In this document: positions 12,126-23,544 of the stretch, one piece after another
Layout of the letters: the number at the start of each line of letters is the position of its first letter
Numbering within the stretch: position 1 is the stretch's first letter
NCBI GenBank assembly: GCA_964017045.1
Contig: OZ024808.1
Coordinates: forward strand, 30,854,449-30,918,448
Reading direction: 5' to 3'
Origin: Omphiscola glabra
Lineage: Eukaryota > Mollusca > Gastropoda > Lymnaeidae
Length of the DNA: 64,000 bases
The notes under the pieces: generated by a model
What the model was told of the DNA's origin: nothing
Seen by the model: only the letters and a program-made list of their open reading frames with translations
The model's database searches: none
Translations under genes and position numbers: made by a program

Positions 12126-15100
12126 ATGTTTAGACGAGTCTTGGCCGTTGTCTCTCTGGTGGCGCTGTCACAAGCAGAACAAAATACTCAAGGTAGATAG
12201 TAGATGGCTCTTTCAAATACATGGGCGGGGTTTTGTGTGTTTGTCAGGGTTGGATGGCTGTGTTATGAGACCTGTTGAGCCTTCCTGGCAATGGGCTCTT
12301 GTTATAACAGTAGTTAGATAGCCACTGATCAACACTATAGGAGGTGTTATATCGTTTGAGGAGATTAGCAATTCACATGCATTTATCTAAAGATGGTTAG
12401 TCTAAATCACATATGCTCACCTTAATCCTCGTATATCCTAACTCTGCTGTGGGTGCGCAGATGGCTGATGAGACGAATTCTGGCACAAAATATTATTGTG
12501 CAATAAGTACTGGGGATTGATGGGACCTCTACAGGTGCAGGGCTCTGATGGGACCTCTCCAGGTGCAGGGCTCTGATGGGACCTCTCCAGGTGCAGGGCT
12601 CTGATGGGACCTCTCCAAGTGCAGGGCTCTGATGGGACCTCTCCAGGTGCAGGGCTCTGATGGGACTCTCCAAGTGCAGGTCTCTGATGGGACCTCTCCA
12701 GGTGCAGGGCTCTGATGGGACCTCTCCAGGTGCAGGGCTCTGATGGGACCTCTCCAGGTGCAGGGCTCTGATGGGACCTCTCGAAAAGTGAAGGTCTCTG
12801 ATGGGACCGCTCCAGGTGCAGGTCTCTGATGGGACCTCTCCAGGTGCAGGGCTCTGATAGGACATCTCCAGGTGCAGGTCTCTGATGGGACCTCTCCAGG
12901 TGCAGGTCTCTGATGGGACCTCTCCAAAAGTGAAGGTCTCTGATGGGACCGCTCCAGGTGCAGGTCTCTGATGGGACCTCTCCAGGTGCAGGGCTCTGAT
13001 GGGACCTCTCCAGGTGCAGGTCTCTGATGGGACCTCTCCAGGTGCAGGTCTCTGATGGGACCTCTCCAAAAGTGAAGGTCTCTGATAGGACCGCTCCAGG
13101 TGCAGGGCTCTGATATGACATCTCCAGGTGCAGGTCTCTGATGGGACCTCTCCAGGTGCAGGGCTCTGATAGGACATCTCCAGGTGCAGGTCTCTGATGG
13201 GACCTCTCCAGGTGCAGAGTTAATCCAAGGTTTTCTGGCATTTCTTTTGTGCTCTGGAGCCGCTGTCCTGTTGGCTTCATGTTGTATGGAATCTTTGTGT
13301 ACAGAGGAACACCACGATCCTCGATTGTTAGCCACTTTCTCCATTACATACAAGGGAGTGGGACAATGTTTGTATGTATTTAACCATATTAATTTTACAA
13401 AAATAATATCACGCAAGGACTTGCAACCAAATCATGAGTTGGTTCCTGGAAGGTTTTGGTCAAAAACCTTTTACCACAAAAGCTATAATGAATAACAAAT
13501 TAACTCTGGGGAGTATATCGTAAATAATATTATTTTCCAATATGGCTTGTCATTTCTAAGACCAGAAATCGTAATGTTAACTATTTTTAGACAATTTTTT
13601 CGTAAAAACATAGCTTCCAACAATGTATTGACTCAATTCTTATATAAAATAAAGTTATAAACGGGTTTTCGTCTAAGTTAAGACCCTTATGCTAGCTCAC
13701 ATTAATCGTATTGGTACCGAACGTCTGTTGAGAGATTGGCTAAAAACATTCGGTGAAAGATCTTTCTCTTACTGTGCCCCCAAACAATGGAATTCTCTTC
13801 CACTACACATCCGCAATATATCCACCATCACAGCCGTCAAAACTGCACTCAAAACACATCTCTTTAAACTCTACCACCCCTACTGATACTCCACATCTGA
13901 CCGATAAACGATGCTGCTGGCCGCCGTCCATGGCTTGTCATGTAAAAGTTCTGGGGTGGATGGGGTGAATATGCATTTGTTTTTGTTTTGTCTCTATACA
14001 GCTGTTCTTTATTACATAAATGTATTTTATTTTATTGTCACGATTATGTCTCTTTTACTCATATTTTTATGTACAGCGCGGTGAGCCCAGCCCTAGGCTG
14101 GGGTACCGCGCTATATAAGACAACTAATAATAATAATAATAATAATACCAGAATGTTTTATTAACATCGTAATGACATTGGCCAGATTGTATGCCCGGAT
14201 TTTCTATTCTTAGATTTACGACATTAAATGACAAACCCTATGGCTTTGCACCACGGCTGTGTAAATGGCTTTTAAGTTCAGTTATGTTAGCTGCACCCAG
14301 ATTGGTTTGTTTTATCTTTGCAGTACGGTGCGCTTTCAAAGTCGTATTACAAGAATGTTTTGGTGCGCTTTCAAAGTCATATTACAAGAATGTTTTGGTG
14401 CGCTTTCAAAGTCGTATTACAAGAATGTTTTGGTGCGCTTTCAAAGTCGTATTACAAGAATGTTTTAGTGCGTTTCCTATTCCTAAATACAAGAATGTTT
14501 TAGTGCGCTTTCTAATCTTAAATACAAGAATGTTTTGGTGCGCTTATGGTAATTTCTCTCTTTATATATATATATTTGGGGCATTGTTTATTTCATCTTA
14601 ATTCATTGGTTCTTCCATTTTCGGTGGTAATTTATGAGTTAATGGAGATGACGTCACATATACAAATTACTCGCAAGTTATACTCATAAAGTGTTCCATA
14701 ATTCTCAACATTGTTTTTCCTTGGGTACAGAGTATCCTCGGTGGTAGTCGGAATCGATTTGCTGGCAGGCGGCAACGATACTAGAATCCCGCGTAATCAG
14801 AGGCGGATCACCACACAGCCCTCCCCACACAGCCATCGCCAGCCAGCCATCGCCACACAGCTATCGCCACACAGCCATCGCCACACAGCCCTCCCCACAC
14901 AGCTATCGCCACACAGCTATCGCCACACAGCTATCGCCACACAGCCCTTACTATACATCCCTTTCCACACAGTCATTGCCACACAGCCATCGCCACACAG
15001 CCATCGTCCACAGCTAACACAACACAGATTAAAAGTGCTTTTTTTTAGAACAATAACAAAACACAGCAGGACAACTGAGTTGAATCATTTTATTTGCTGG

Positions 15101-18100
15101 GAAGTGCCAAGAATGATTGATCAGGAAGTCAAATAGTTTGTTATCAATATCTTAATAGAATTCTCAACAATGTTCTAACAATTTTTTAGTATACATTTTT
15201 CTATTACTATTATTCATACTGAGCATTTCAATTACATACCGTGTGGAATTGACCAAGTTCAATGGGAGATTTGGGAGTTTGGTTAACACCACTCAAAAAG
15301 GGGTGGATAGACCCCTTTAACGTTGCTATGGGGGTTTTGACTGAAACAAGTTGGAGCGCAACATGTTATAATCTCAGTCTCTCTCTCCCTGTCTCTCGCT
15401 TTTTCTCTGTCACCATCTCTCTCACTCTCTCTCTGTCTCTGTCTCTCTCCTTTTGTTTCATAGTTCATAGACTAATATTTACTCAAACTCTGAATGTCAA
15501 ATTAACTAGTGGCTGAACCAGGTGATAAAGATTTTGAATAATTTACAAATGAAACAATGCAAACATTGTCTATGAGAGACAGAATGTTAGAGTTAAACAT
15601 CAACTTTCAATAGACAGTAATTCTGACTGAGCAAACTTCATATTTGCAAATCTATTAAAAAACCTTTCCAACAATTACTTTTTTCCCGTTTTAACGGAAC
15701 AATACTTAATTAAAATGCAATATGTTTTTTTTTATCCTAAGTTCCTTCAAATCGTGTCCTAGAATTCACGTCTGTTCTCAGTGGTTTCTTCAGCAACATT
15801 GAGCAGGTGAACTCTGACCTCGCCAATGGGAAGGTCAAAGTGCATGACCTCATCAACGGCACATGGAAACCTGTATTGATCCCTACTTTTGGCCCGGTAA
15901 GTATGAGGATATTATACTGGTAAAATCAGGATAATTGTAAGTAGATGAATGTTTAGAGCAAAAGTTCGGGGAACATTAAAGAATAGATTAAAACACAATG
16001 GAGACGTTTCGCTTTAGCACACAGCCTTCTCATTTTAACAAGGGGAAAACAAAGAAAGTATGTGACTTAGTTTTAAAGGAAGTGAGCCTCGAAATGGAAG
16101 TGCATTCCGGAAGTAGCTCAGTAAACATGTGAATGAGGACGACACATAAAGCATACAAATCAAGGAGCTGAATACAAAAATAAGTCATATTGCGTAATTG
16201 GGGATATATCATCTGGACTTCTAGCCGACTCAGACAATGTTCATCTTGACTTCTAGCCGACTCAGACAATGTTCATCTAGACTTCTAGCCAACTCAGACA
16301 ATGTTCATCTTGACTTCTAGCCGACTTAGACAATGTTCATCTTGACTTCTAGCCAACTCAGACAATGTTCATCTTGACTTCTAGCCGACTCAGACAATGT
16401 TCATCTTGATTCTAGCCGACTCAGACAATGTTCATCATGACTTCTAGCCGACTCAGACTACTCAAGCCGTCATCACTGACAAGGACGCAAAGCTCATCCA
16501 CACTCCCACTCACCCCCACTCCAATCATCCCCACTCCCTCTCAACCCCACTCCTATCCTCCCCACTCCCTCTCACCCCCACTCCTATCATCCCCACTCCT
16601 ATCCACCCACACTCCTATCATCCCCACTCCTATCATCCCCACTCCCACTCACCCCCACTCCTATCATCCACACTCCCTCTCACCCCCACTCCTATCATCC
16701 CCACTCCTATCCACCCACACTCCTATCATCCCCACTCCTATCATCCCCACTCCTATCATCCCCACTCCCACTCACCCCCACTCCTAACATCCCCACTCCC
16801 TCTCACCCCCACTCCTATCATCCCCACTCCCTCTCACCCCCACTCCTATCATCCCCACTCCCACTCTTCCACACTCTTAAACATATCCCCATCTCAAAAT
16901 TACATAATAGTCGGAAGTGATTCCGAATTTAGTAAGGCTATCACCTTGTTCTTAGTTTCCTGAATGATTTCTGATTAGTTTTAGAAAGATTACGGCCCTT
17001 GGTGAATGATAGGAACACTTGCGTTACACGCATAAGTCGCATTGCATACGCTTGAGAATATAATTGGTCCCTTGCTTTATATTCGCGTCACACATACTTA
17101 ATCAAAATTATTGTTTCTTTTTTTAAAATGCAATATACTATCAATATTTATTAAATTAAGTAATTAAAATAATATATTTAACAAAAGTGTTTTTAAAAAG
17201 TTAATATATATATTTAAAAAATACAAATTATTTGACCGGCTCTTGGACGGGTCATTGCTAGTCAAACATTCCAGTATGATTTCTTTCTCTGCAGGCGATT
17301 ACGCTTTTCCACGAGGAAGTGATCAACAACACAGTCAATAGGCTGCAGATTTTTCTTATATCTGAAAAGGATGACGTCATCATCGTCCAACCCTTGAACA
17401 TTTCAAACATAGAACATTACAAGTAAGAACAAATAAATGTTAGACAATCAAACATAGAACATTACAAGTAAGAACAAATAAATGCTAGACAATCAAACAT
17501 AGAACATTACAAGTAAGAACAAATAAAGGCTAGACAATCAAACATAGAACATTACAAGTAAGAACAAATAAATGCTAGACAATCAAACATAGAACATTAC
17601 AAGTAAGAACAAATAAATGCTAGACAATCAAACATAGAACATTACAAGTAAGAACAAATAAATGCTAGACAATCAAACATAGAACATTACAAGTAAGAAC
17701 AAATAAATGCTAGACAATCAAACATAGAACATTACAAGTAAGAACAAATAAATGCTAGACAATCAAACATAGAACATTACAAGTAAGAACAAATAAATGC
17801 TAGACAATCAAACATAGAACATTACAAGTAAGAACAAATAAATGCTAGACTATCAAACATAGAACATTACAAGTAAGAACAAATAAATGCTAGACAATCA
17901 AACATAGAACATTACAAGTAAGAACAAATAAATGCTAGACTATCAAACATAGAACATTACAAGTAAGAACAAATAAATGCTAGATACGTTTTTAAAAAAG
18001 GAAGAGGAAAAAAAAAAGGGAGGGGGGGGGGGGTAACAAACAAGCCCATTCATGGGAAAGACCTCGGTACTCAAGGTTGTTCTGTTATACAGAAAGACAA

Positions 18101-19991
18101 ATAATGAATAGAAATGCCTTGCTGGCAGCTCCATTGTGAGAAAGAAGAAGTATAACCATTTTAATATGACGCCATGTGTCACTTTAAGTTACATTATATT
18201 AAAATTTAGTTGTTCATATTAACAACAATCGCCATTATTTTTTCGACCTCCTCTGAACACATTTAATATCTGTCGCCCACCCCCATCCCCTCGAAACATG
18301 AACAAATCTATAAACCCACAGAACAAACAAACAAACAACAAATGAACAGAGACGTTGACTTAGTGCAACCGTTTATTTCATAAATGTGTGCAATCCGATT
18401 ATCTTGACACATATTAGCGCAGTGCAACGTTATCGTGTGACACGGGCTTTCAAAGCGCTGCAGTTTTTTAAAAAAATAAAATAAAAGTCCACAATTATGT
18501 TTTAATCGCTGCTGCACATTTGATTTTGTTTCAAATTTTTAATGACTAAGATACAAAAAAAAAAAAAAATAAATACAAGAACCGCATGAATTTAAGTAAT
18601 AATAATTTTTTTTTTCGAAACATTCACAGACCTGGTGAATATGAGAAGACTACCGACTTCACTAACGTCCAGCTGCAAGAGACGGAAGCTGACCCCGACT
18701 GTGTCATCGAGTTTGTCCAGGTGGTGGGATCAGAATTCGCTGGAACGATCCCTGACTGCAAAAGTGGGTCGCCCGGGGTAAGGACTGTGGGTCGCACGGA
18801 GTAAGGACTGTGGGTCGCCCGGGGTAAGGACTGTGGGTCGCACGGAGTAAGGACTGTGGGTCGCACGGAGTAAGGACTGTGGGTCGCCCGGGGTAAGGAC
18901 TGTGGGTCGCACGGAGTAAGGACTGTGGGTCGCCCGGGGTAAGGACTGTGGGTCGCACGGAGTAAGGACTGTGGGTCGACCGGGGTAAGGACTATTCTTC
19001 TACTTCTAAGTCTTAATTGTATCAATATGAAGACTAGTTCAGTGGTTCTCAACCTACCTATTTTCGCGACCCTATTAATACAGATCCTCATGTTGTGGTG
19101 AACCACTACCATACAATTATTTTCGTTGCTACTTAATAAATATGTATTTTCCGATGGTCTCAGGCAACCCAACAGGTTAAGAACCGCTGCACTAGTAATT
19201 TACTGACTTACACTTGGAAGAGCTGCACGCTGGTTAGCTTGTGGTTAGAATTAAAAGACTTCGGGGCGCAAGACAGAAGATGAGTCAATTTAACGGTCAA
19301 ATGTTTCCTTCATACCATCTCACCACTTCGCTGAGATCAAATCGTCTGCATATTGTAAGGCATTGACCAAACGTGTTTTTTTTTCAGAATAGAGCCAAGT
19401 ACGCCATATACCTGACATGCCATTCCTTCACTGCTTCACTTTACTGGAAGGCTTCACTGGAGAGAACTAACTTAATCCCTTATGAAATCAAGAAACTTTA
19501 CGGGTATTTCTTTATCAGCGTTGTAATGTTAAATGTACGGTAAAACCTTGAAATAGCGAAACATGAAATAACAAAACTTGAAACCGCGAACCTGGAAATC
19601 ACAAACATTGAAACAGCGAACCTTGAAATAGCGAAACTTGAAATGTAACCTTGTCTATAAACCGATTATTCACTTAAATAAGACTAGACTGATGAATACA
19701 GAGTCTAATAAACTTTAAAACCCATTTACCTTTCTTAAAATGGTAATACGTTTATAAACTTGTATAGCATGTATTCTACTACTATGATATATTTATGCTC
19801 TGAACCTCATAAATCTCTCACGGGAAAGTAGTATGCATGCTTTTATCGTCAACAATATGACATATATCAAGCATGTTAAAATACAGTTTATGAGGTTTTT
19901 TAAAATTTTGTATCTCACCAGTTATCCCCTCCTGCCTGAGATGTTGGAAGGAGCAGACGACTTCCAGCCGGCCTGTGACAGCACCAGATAA
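12126..19991 (+). CDS. Secreted CpeT/CpcT-fold protein, six exons, 227 aa
   Basis: Six exons join with GT-AG borders and consistent phases: 12126-12192, 15742-15896, 17295-17422, 18630-18777, 19388-19503 and 19922-19991 (TAA). Residues 1-18 (MFRRVLAVVSLVALSQAE) form a signal peptide. The mature part follows the CpeT/CpcT (formerly DUF1001) order: a leading helix LEFTSVLSGFFSNIEQ (compare L..W...FSN..Q), a WKPVL strand, LFHEEV...NRLQIFLI (compare F.EQ...YR.R.L.L), then PDCVIEFVQVVGSEFAGTIPDC (compare GC...f.....F.G...C) and a closing aromatic strand. Length matches the family (about 200 residues). Known members are cyanobacterial and algal phycobiliprotein lyases that bind bilins. The ligand or substrate here is unknown, and secretion argues against a chloroplast-type role. 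Introns are filled with minisatellites; the exon 3 and exon 4 donors are themselves tandemly amplified. Exon structure is seen directly; family assignment is by remembered motif pattern, moderately sure. Confidence 0.8.
12525..13222. repeat. 28 bp minisatellite in intron 1
   Basis: About 25 copies of GGGACCTCTCCAGGTGCAGG plus GCTCTGAT. Variants (CCGCTCC, CTCCAAAAGTGAAG, GATAGGACAT) recur in the same order, showing multi-unit duplications. With a 28 bp period and no stops, all three minus-strand frames stay open for over 700 bp; these are not genes. Confidence 0.96.
13680..14150 (+). mobile_element. CR1/L2-like LINE 3' end in intron 1
   Basis: The plus strand encodes the final RT-tail motif of CR1/jockey-like LINEs: RSFSYCAPKQWNSLPLHIRN followed by TALKTHLFKLYHPY and a stop at about 13886. 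The 3' UTR ends in a GC hairpin (GCGCGGTGAGC...GGTACCGCGC), then CTATATAAGA and a (TAA)n tail at 14127-14150, as in L2/CR1-type ends. It is severely 5'-truncated, in sense orientation with the host gene. Confidence 0.85.
14327..14541. repeat. 35 bp minisatellite in intron 1
   Basis: Six to seven copies of GGTGCGCTTTCAAAGTCGTA plus TTACAAGAATGTTTT. The last copies are diverged. Confidence 0.93.
14811..15012. repeat. 14 bp repeat in intron 1
   Basis: About 14 copies of CACACAGCCATCGC / CACACAGCTATCGC. Confidence 0.93.
15379..15452. repeat. CT-rich simple repeat in intron 1
   Basis: Imperfect (CTCTCT/GTCTCT)n pyrimidine tract. Confidence 0.85.
16216..16462. repeat. 32 bp minisatellite in intron 2
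   Basis: Eight copies of GACTTCTAGCCGACTCAGAC plus AATGTTCATCTT. Confidence 0.94.
16497..16870. repeat. 15 bp C-rich minisatellite in intron 2
   Basis: About 25 units of CCCCACTCCTATCAT, CCCCACTCCCTCTCA and CCCCACTCCCACTCA. The three types recur in ordered blocks, again implying multi-unit duplication. Confidence 0.94.
17404..17985. repeat. 45 bp array built from the exon 3 splice donor
   Basis: About 13 nearly identical 45 bp units with core AGAACATTACAAGTAAGAAC. The first unit straddles the exon 3/intron 3 border: its first 19 bases encode SNIEHY and the partial lysine codon, followed by the GTAAGAAC donor. Every later unit repeats the coding end plus the same donor. In the reading frame the donor reads AAG TAA, so retention or use of a downstream copy would hit a stop at once; only the first donor preserves the protein. 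Confidence 0.95.
18002..18033. repeat. Purine tract ending in G12
   Basis: An A-rich purine run passes into GGGAGGGGGGGGGGGG (18018-18033), immediately after the 45 bp array. Confidence 0.8.
18764..18993. repeat. 23 bp array built from the exon 4 splice donor
   Basis: Ten 23 bp units of GTGGGTCGCCCGGGGTAAGG plus ACT, with a CACGGA variant alternating with CCCGGG. The first unit encodes the last exon 4 codons (SGSPG) and the GTAAGG donor at 18778. All downstream units keep GTAAGG, giving ten potential donors. Using the second would shift the frame; using the fourth would restore phase, but a TAA in the second unit (GAG TAA, at 18804) already ends the frame. Confidence 0.95.
19040..19189. mobile_element. 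150 bp hAT-type MITE in intron 4
   Basis: Left terminus CAGTGGTTCTCAACCT and right terminus AGGTTAAGAACCGCTG are inverted repeats (14 of 16 match) of the classic hAT type. Flanking 8 bp GACTAGTT (19032-19039) and CACTAGTA (19190-19197) share the central ACTAGT, consistent with an aged 8 bp target duplication. It has no coding capacity. Confidence 0.85.
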
Positions 19992-20104
19992 ATGACAAGA
20001 CGAGCATGTTTCTGATGTGATTCCTACATTTCAAAGTTGGCATAGCCTATCATCGGAAAGTTAAAGACACTAAAAAAAATCTTAAAAACATTATTTAAAC
20101 TTTC

Positions 20105-20182
20105 TATAAAACATCATAGAAAACATCATATAAAAATCACAGAAAACATCATAGAAAACATCATAGAAAACATCATATACAA
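20105..20182. repeat. 14 bp AACATCATAGAAA-type repeat in the 3' UTR
   Basis: Five to six imperfect copies of AACATCATAGAAA downstream of the CpeT-like stop codon, probably inside its 3' UTR. Confidence 0.75.
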
Positions 20183-20236
20183 CATAAAAAAGGAAGCTTG
20201 CATTTATTTTGTTGTAGGAAACGTCTGTCAAGAGAA

Positions 20237-20242
20237 AATAAA
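20237..20242 (+). terminator. Probable polyadenylation signal of the CpeT-like gene
   Basis: AATAAA lies 246 bases after the TAA stop, the first good hexamer downstream of the coding end. Confidence 0.55.
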
Positions 20243-20789
20243 ATCGATAAAAATAATATGTTGTTAGAAAAGACTTGTTGATTTAAATCTACTTGTGTGA
20301 CAGCATGGCATGGGAAATAATCGAATATATTCATTGTAACGTTTTTTATTGTGTTCAGTTATCTGATATGTCTGTATGGACCATATTATTTCAAAACTTG
20401 ACTAACCAAATGGTTACTGGCTTACACATCTCCGTGTTGTATTAAAAACGCATTGCTTTTCTTAAATTGCCTCTGGAGAAAGCCGACTTTTGGTGAATCT
20501 ATATAATTGGCTACGCCATTGGCTTTAAGTAAACATGACCAGTTTTGACAACGGTAATAAATAAAGAGGGATCCCCCCCCACACACACACACAAAGAAAC
20601 GCACACACTCATTGATATATGATGCCGTGTAATGTGACATAAAGTTATATATTCATTAATAAAGTCAAGCTCAACTAACACTTGTGTGACCATCCTGGCA
20701 TTTTCAGCCCTCCAGCATGGATAACCAGTATTTGTGAACTCAAATGATGACTTGTCAATAAATGACCGCAGTTCAGGTTTAATTAACTT

Positions 20790-21013
20790 TAATTGACCAT
20801 GGTTCGTGATATTCAATTGACCATGGTTCATGACATTCCATTGACCATTGTTCGTGACATTCAATTGACCATGGTCCGTGACATTCAATTCACCATGGTT
20901 CTAGACATTTAATTCACCATTGTTTGTGACATTCCATTGACCATGGTTCTAGAAATTTAATTCACCATGGTTCGTGACATTCCATTGACCATGGTTCGTG
21001 ACATTCAATTGAC
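20790..21013. repeat. 24 bp minisatellite, left part
   Basis: About nine copies of ATTCAATTGACCATGGTTCG plus TGAC, each holding the palindromes CAATTG and CCATGG. The array is interrupted at 21014 and resumes at 21610. Confidence 0.93.
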
Positions 21014-21609
21014 TGTGGCGAAAAGTACGTCTTCTAGAGGATGAGGTCCCTTCTGTAGCCACAGACAATAGTTTCAGAGTCTAAAAAGACTCTGGTTATT
21101 CAGCTCCTGGAAAGCTGGTGCTTGTAACGATTCCTGGCTCCTATAAAGCCGATAGTTTATAAGGGAAAACACGTAACGTCGTCTAAGAGTTATCAAATAT
21201 AGTTTTATTTCTGGTTATGATATAAGTTTTCAAACACATCACTTTCTACTCGATAGCCATGTAAAGTGATTCAAAATCCAATGAATACACAAAACAGCAT
21301 TATAAAGTTATACTAAGTCCTCACTCCAAAAACACTCTGTCGAATCCACACTCAAATATAATCGTTCTGTCCCCTAATAATAATCTGTCCCTCCTTTTAT
21401 ACCCTTATTGACCATGCACTCGTGATAACAAGAAAAATTTTCACATTCATTCACCACTCTAATGTTTTCCCAACTCACAACAAACACTTTCTCCCCTGGG
21501 GTCCCACCCCCCTGCCAAGACGGTCATACTCGTGGGAAAATACATCCAATACCACGAGCACTCCCTTTCCGTCCCCCAAACATACACACAAAAAAGTAAA
21601 CACAATCTG
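21014..21609. other. About 595 bp insertion splitting the 24 bp array
   Basis: Non-repetitive sequence starts TGTGGCGAAAAGTACG and ends CACAATC, with TGAC of the array on both sides (a possible 4 bp target duplication). On the minus strand it contains TATAAAAGGAGGGACAG (about 21401-21385) and later AATAAAAC (about 21206), an order reminiscent of a solo LTR or short retroelement. No coding region is present. The class cannot be settled by eye. Confidence 0.45.
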
Positions 21610-21928
21610 ACCGTGACATTGACCATGGTTCGTGACATTCAATTGACCGTGGTTCGTGACATTCAACTTACCATGGTTCGTGACATTCATTTGACGTAGA
21701 TCGGGACATTCAATTGACCATAGTTTAAGACATTCAATTGACCATCGTTTGTGACATCAATTGACCATAGTTAGTGACATTCAATTGATCATAGTTCGTG
21801 ACATTCAATTGACCATGGTTCGTGACATTCAATGGACCATGGTTCGTGACATTCCATTGACCATGGTTCGTGACATTCCATTGACCATGGTTCGTGACAT
21901 TTGATTGACCGTAGACCGGAACATTTAA
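21610..21928. repeat. 24 bp minisatellite, right part
   Basis: About 13 further copies of the ATTCAATTGACCATGGTTCG unit that resumes after the insertion. Confidence 0.93.
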
Positions 21929-22308
21929 CAAAACACTGTAATGGAAAAGCAAAGAATCAACAAATAAATAATGGTGTGTCCCAAAGTTGATATTATAGAT
22001 ATTTTGGATTCCATCAGGATGTCAGAAAAATGCCATTTAGATGTTAGATGTCAATCTAGATGGTTATAATAACACTGTTTATTCTAAATAATATTTTTCA
22101 ACCCCTCCAGGATATCTTTTTAAATGTTTCAGGTGCATGTAATGTTAGTTTAATTTTATATTCACTCCCTGAAGATTTGAGAAAATGATAAGATATTAAT
22201 CTGTATCTATTCAGAGACATCCTTGATTACCACTGGAGAGGATTGTCAGACACGCTTGATTACCACTGGAGAGGAGCTTGAAAAGAGAGCACATCCTATG
22301 ACTCCTTT
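21929..22308. other. Intergenic AT-rich stretch
   Basis: No gene recognised. A short direct repeat (GATTACCACTGGAGAGGA) occurs twice at about 22224 and 22258. Confidence 0.5.
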
Positions 22309-22586
22309 CTGGGAACACTTAGTAAGGACCATGTTGAAGGGCCTGGGAACACTTAGTAAGGACCGTGTTGAAGGGCCTGGGAACACTTAGTAAGGACCGT
22401 GTTGAAGGGCCTGGGAACACTTAGTAAGGACCGTGTTGAAGGGCCTGGGAACACTTAGTAAGGACCGTGTTGAAGGGCCTGGGAACACTTAGTAAGGATC
22501 GTGTTGAAGGGCCTGGGAACACTTAGTAAGGACCGTGTTGAAGGGCCTGGGAACACTTAGTAATGACAGTGTTGAAGGGCGTACTT
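22309..22586. repeat. 34 bp minisatellite
   Basis: Eight copies of GGGAACACTTAGTAAGGACC plus GTGTTGAAGGGCCT, almost identical, so recent. Confidence 0.95.
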
Positions 22587-23062
22587 GCCCCGGGGTTCCA
22601 ACACCAGGGAGCGCCAAATGATAAGACCCTGGTCATAAATTAAGCGAGAAAATCCCATGACCATAAAGACCATGGGCGCCAAAATCTTCTCGTCATTGGG
22701 TCGCAACGGGATGATTTTATAATATATATTGAGGTGCGGCATTATTAATCTTCGCCCTGGGCGTCGTTTTTCCTCGACACTTCCATGTGTGTGCTTGTTT
22801 TTTGTTGCATGTGTGACTATGAGTATGTGTATTTGTATGTGTCTGTGTATGCTGCGTTGAATCTAAGAGCAAGATGAACCAAGTGACGTAGCCGTACTGG
22901 GAATGGAACAACTTCGATTCCTCCGAGCGGAAGTAGTTAAGGCTGCGACTTTTTCGCCAAGTGAAGAGACGCGTACTTTGATAAGGGGGAATTTATTTCA
23001 AATATTTGTTTCCAAACTTCTTTTTTCCCGCGAATTACATAACTACTAAGCCTGGTCATGTT
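22587..23062. other. Intergenic stretch
   Basis: No exon or RNA gene recognised. Contains a short GT/GA-rich tract at about 22805-22850. Confidence 0.5.
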
Positions 23063-23165
23063 ACTGGATTTATCAGCTGCTGGTTATTTCAGCTACTGGT
23101 TGCATCAGCTACTGGTTATATCAGCTATTGGTTGCATCAGCAACTGGTTATATATTTATCAGCTA
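23063..23165. repeat. 16-17 bp repeat
   Basis: Six imperfect copies of ATCAGCTACTGGTTATAT. Confidence 0.8.
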
Positions 23166-23282
23166 TAAAATACCTTCTTTAAGTTATTGTATTAATATAA
23201 TATTTTTAGATTTCATAGGAAAATATATGTTTTTCAAATCTGGATCGTTAATAAAAATGTTTTTCAATGTTTAACCTTTTGG

Positions 23283-23455
23283 CAACACATGCCATTGACA
23301 CACTCATGCCAGTGACCCAGCCATGCCAGTGACCCACCCATGCCAGTGACCCACCCATGCCAGTGACCCACCCATGCCAGTACCCACCCATGTCAGTGAC
23401 CCACCCATGCCAGTGACCCACCCATACCAGTGACCCACCCATACCAGTGACCAAC
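23283..23455. repeat. 16 bp minisatellite
   Basis: Eleven copies of CCATGCCAGTGACCCA. Confidence 0.95.
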
Positions 23456-23544
23456 TCGTACACTCTGAAAGTTGCACTGGTTAAAACATGTCCCGCGTAA
23501 ACTATTTTAATGGATATTTCTAATTCCAGACAGTGGAAATCTTA

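Noticed and set aside
12422..13416. Three overlapping 250-295 codon open frames with SHQSPAPGEV repeats
   Set aside because: All three minus-strand frames are open because of the 28 bp array; it lies in intron 1 of a plus-strand gene.
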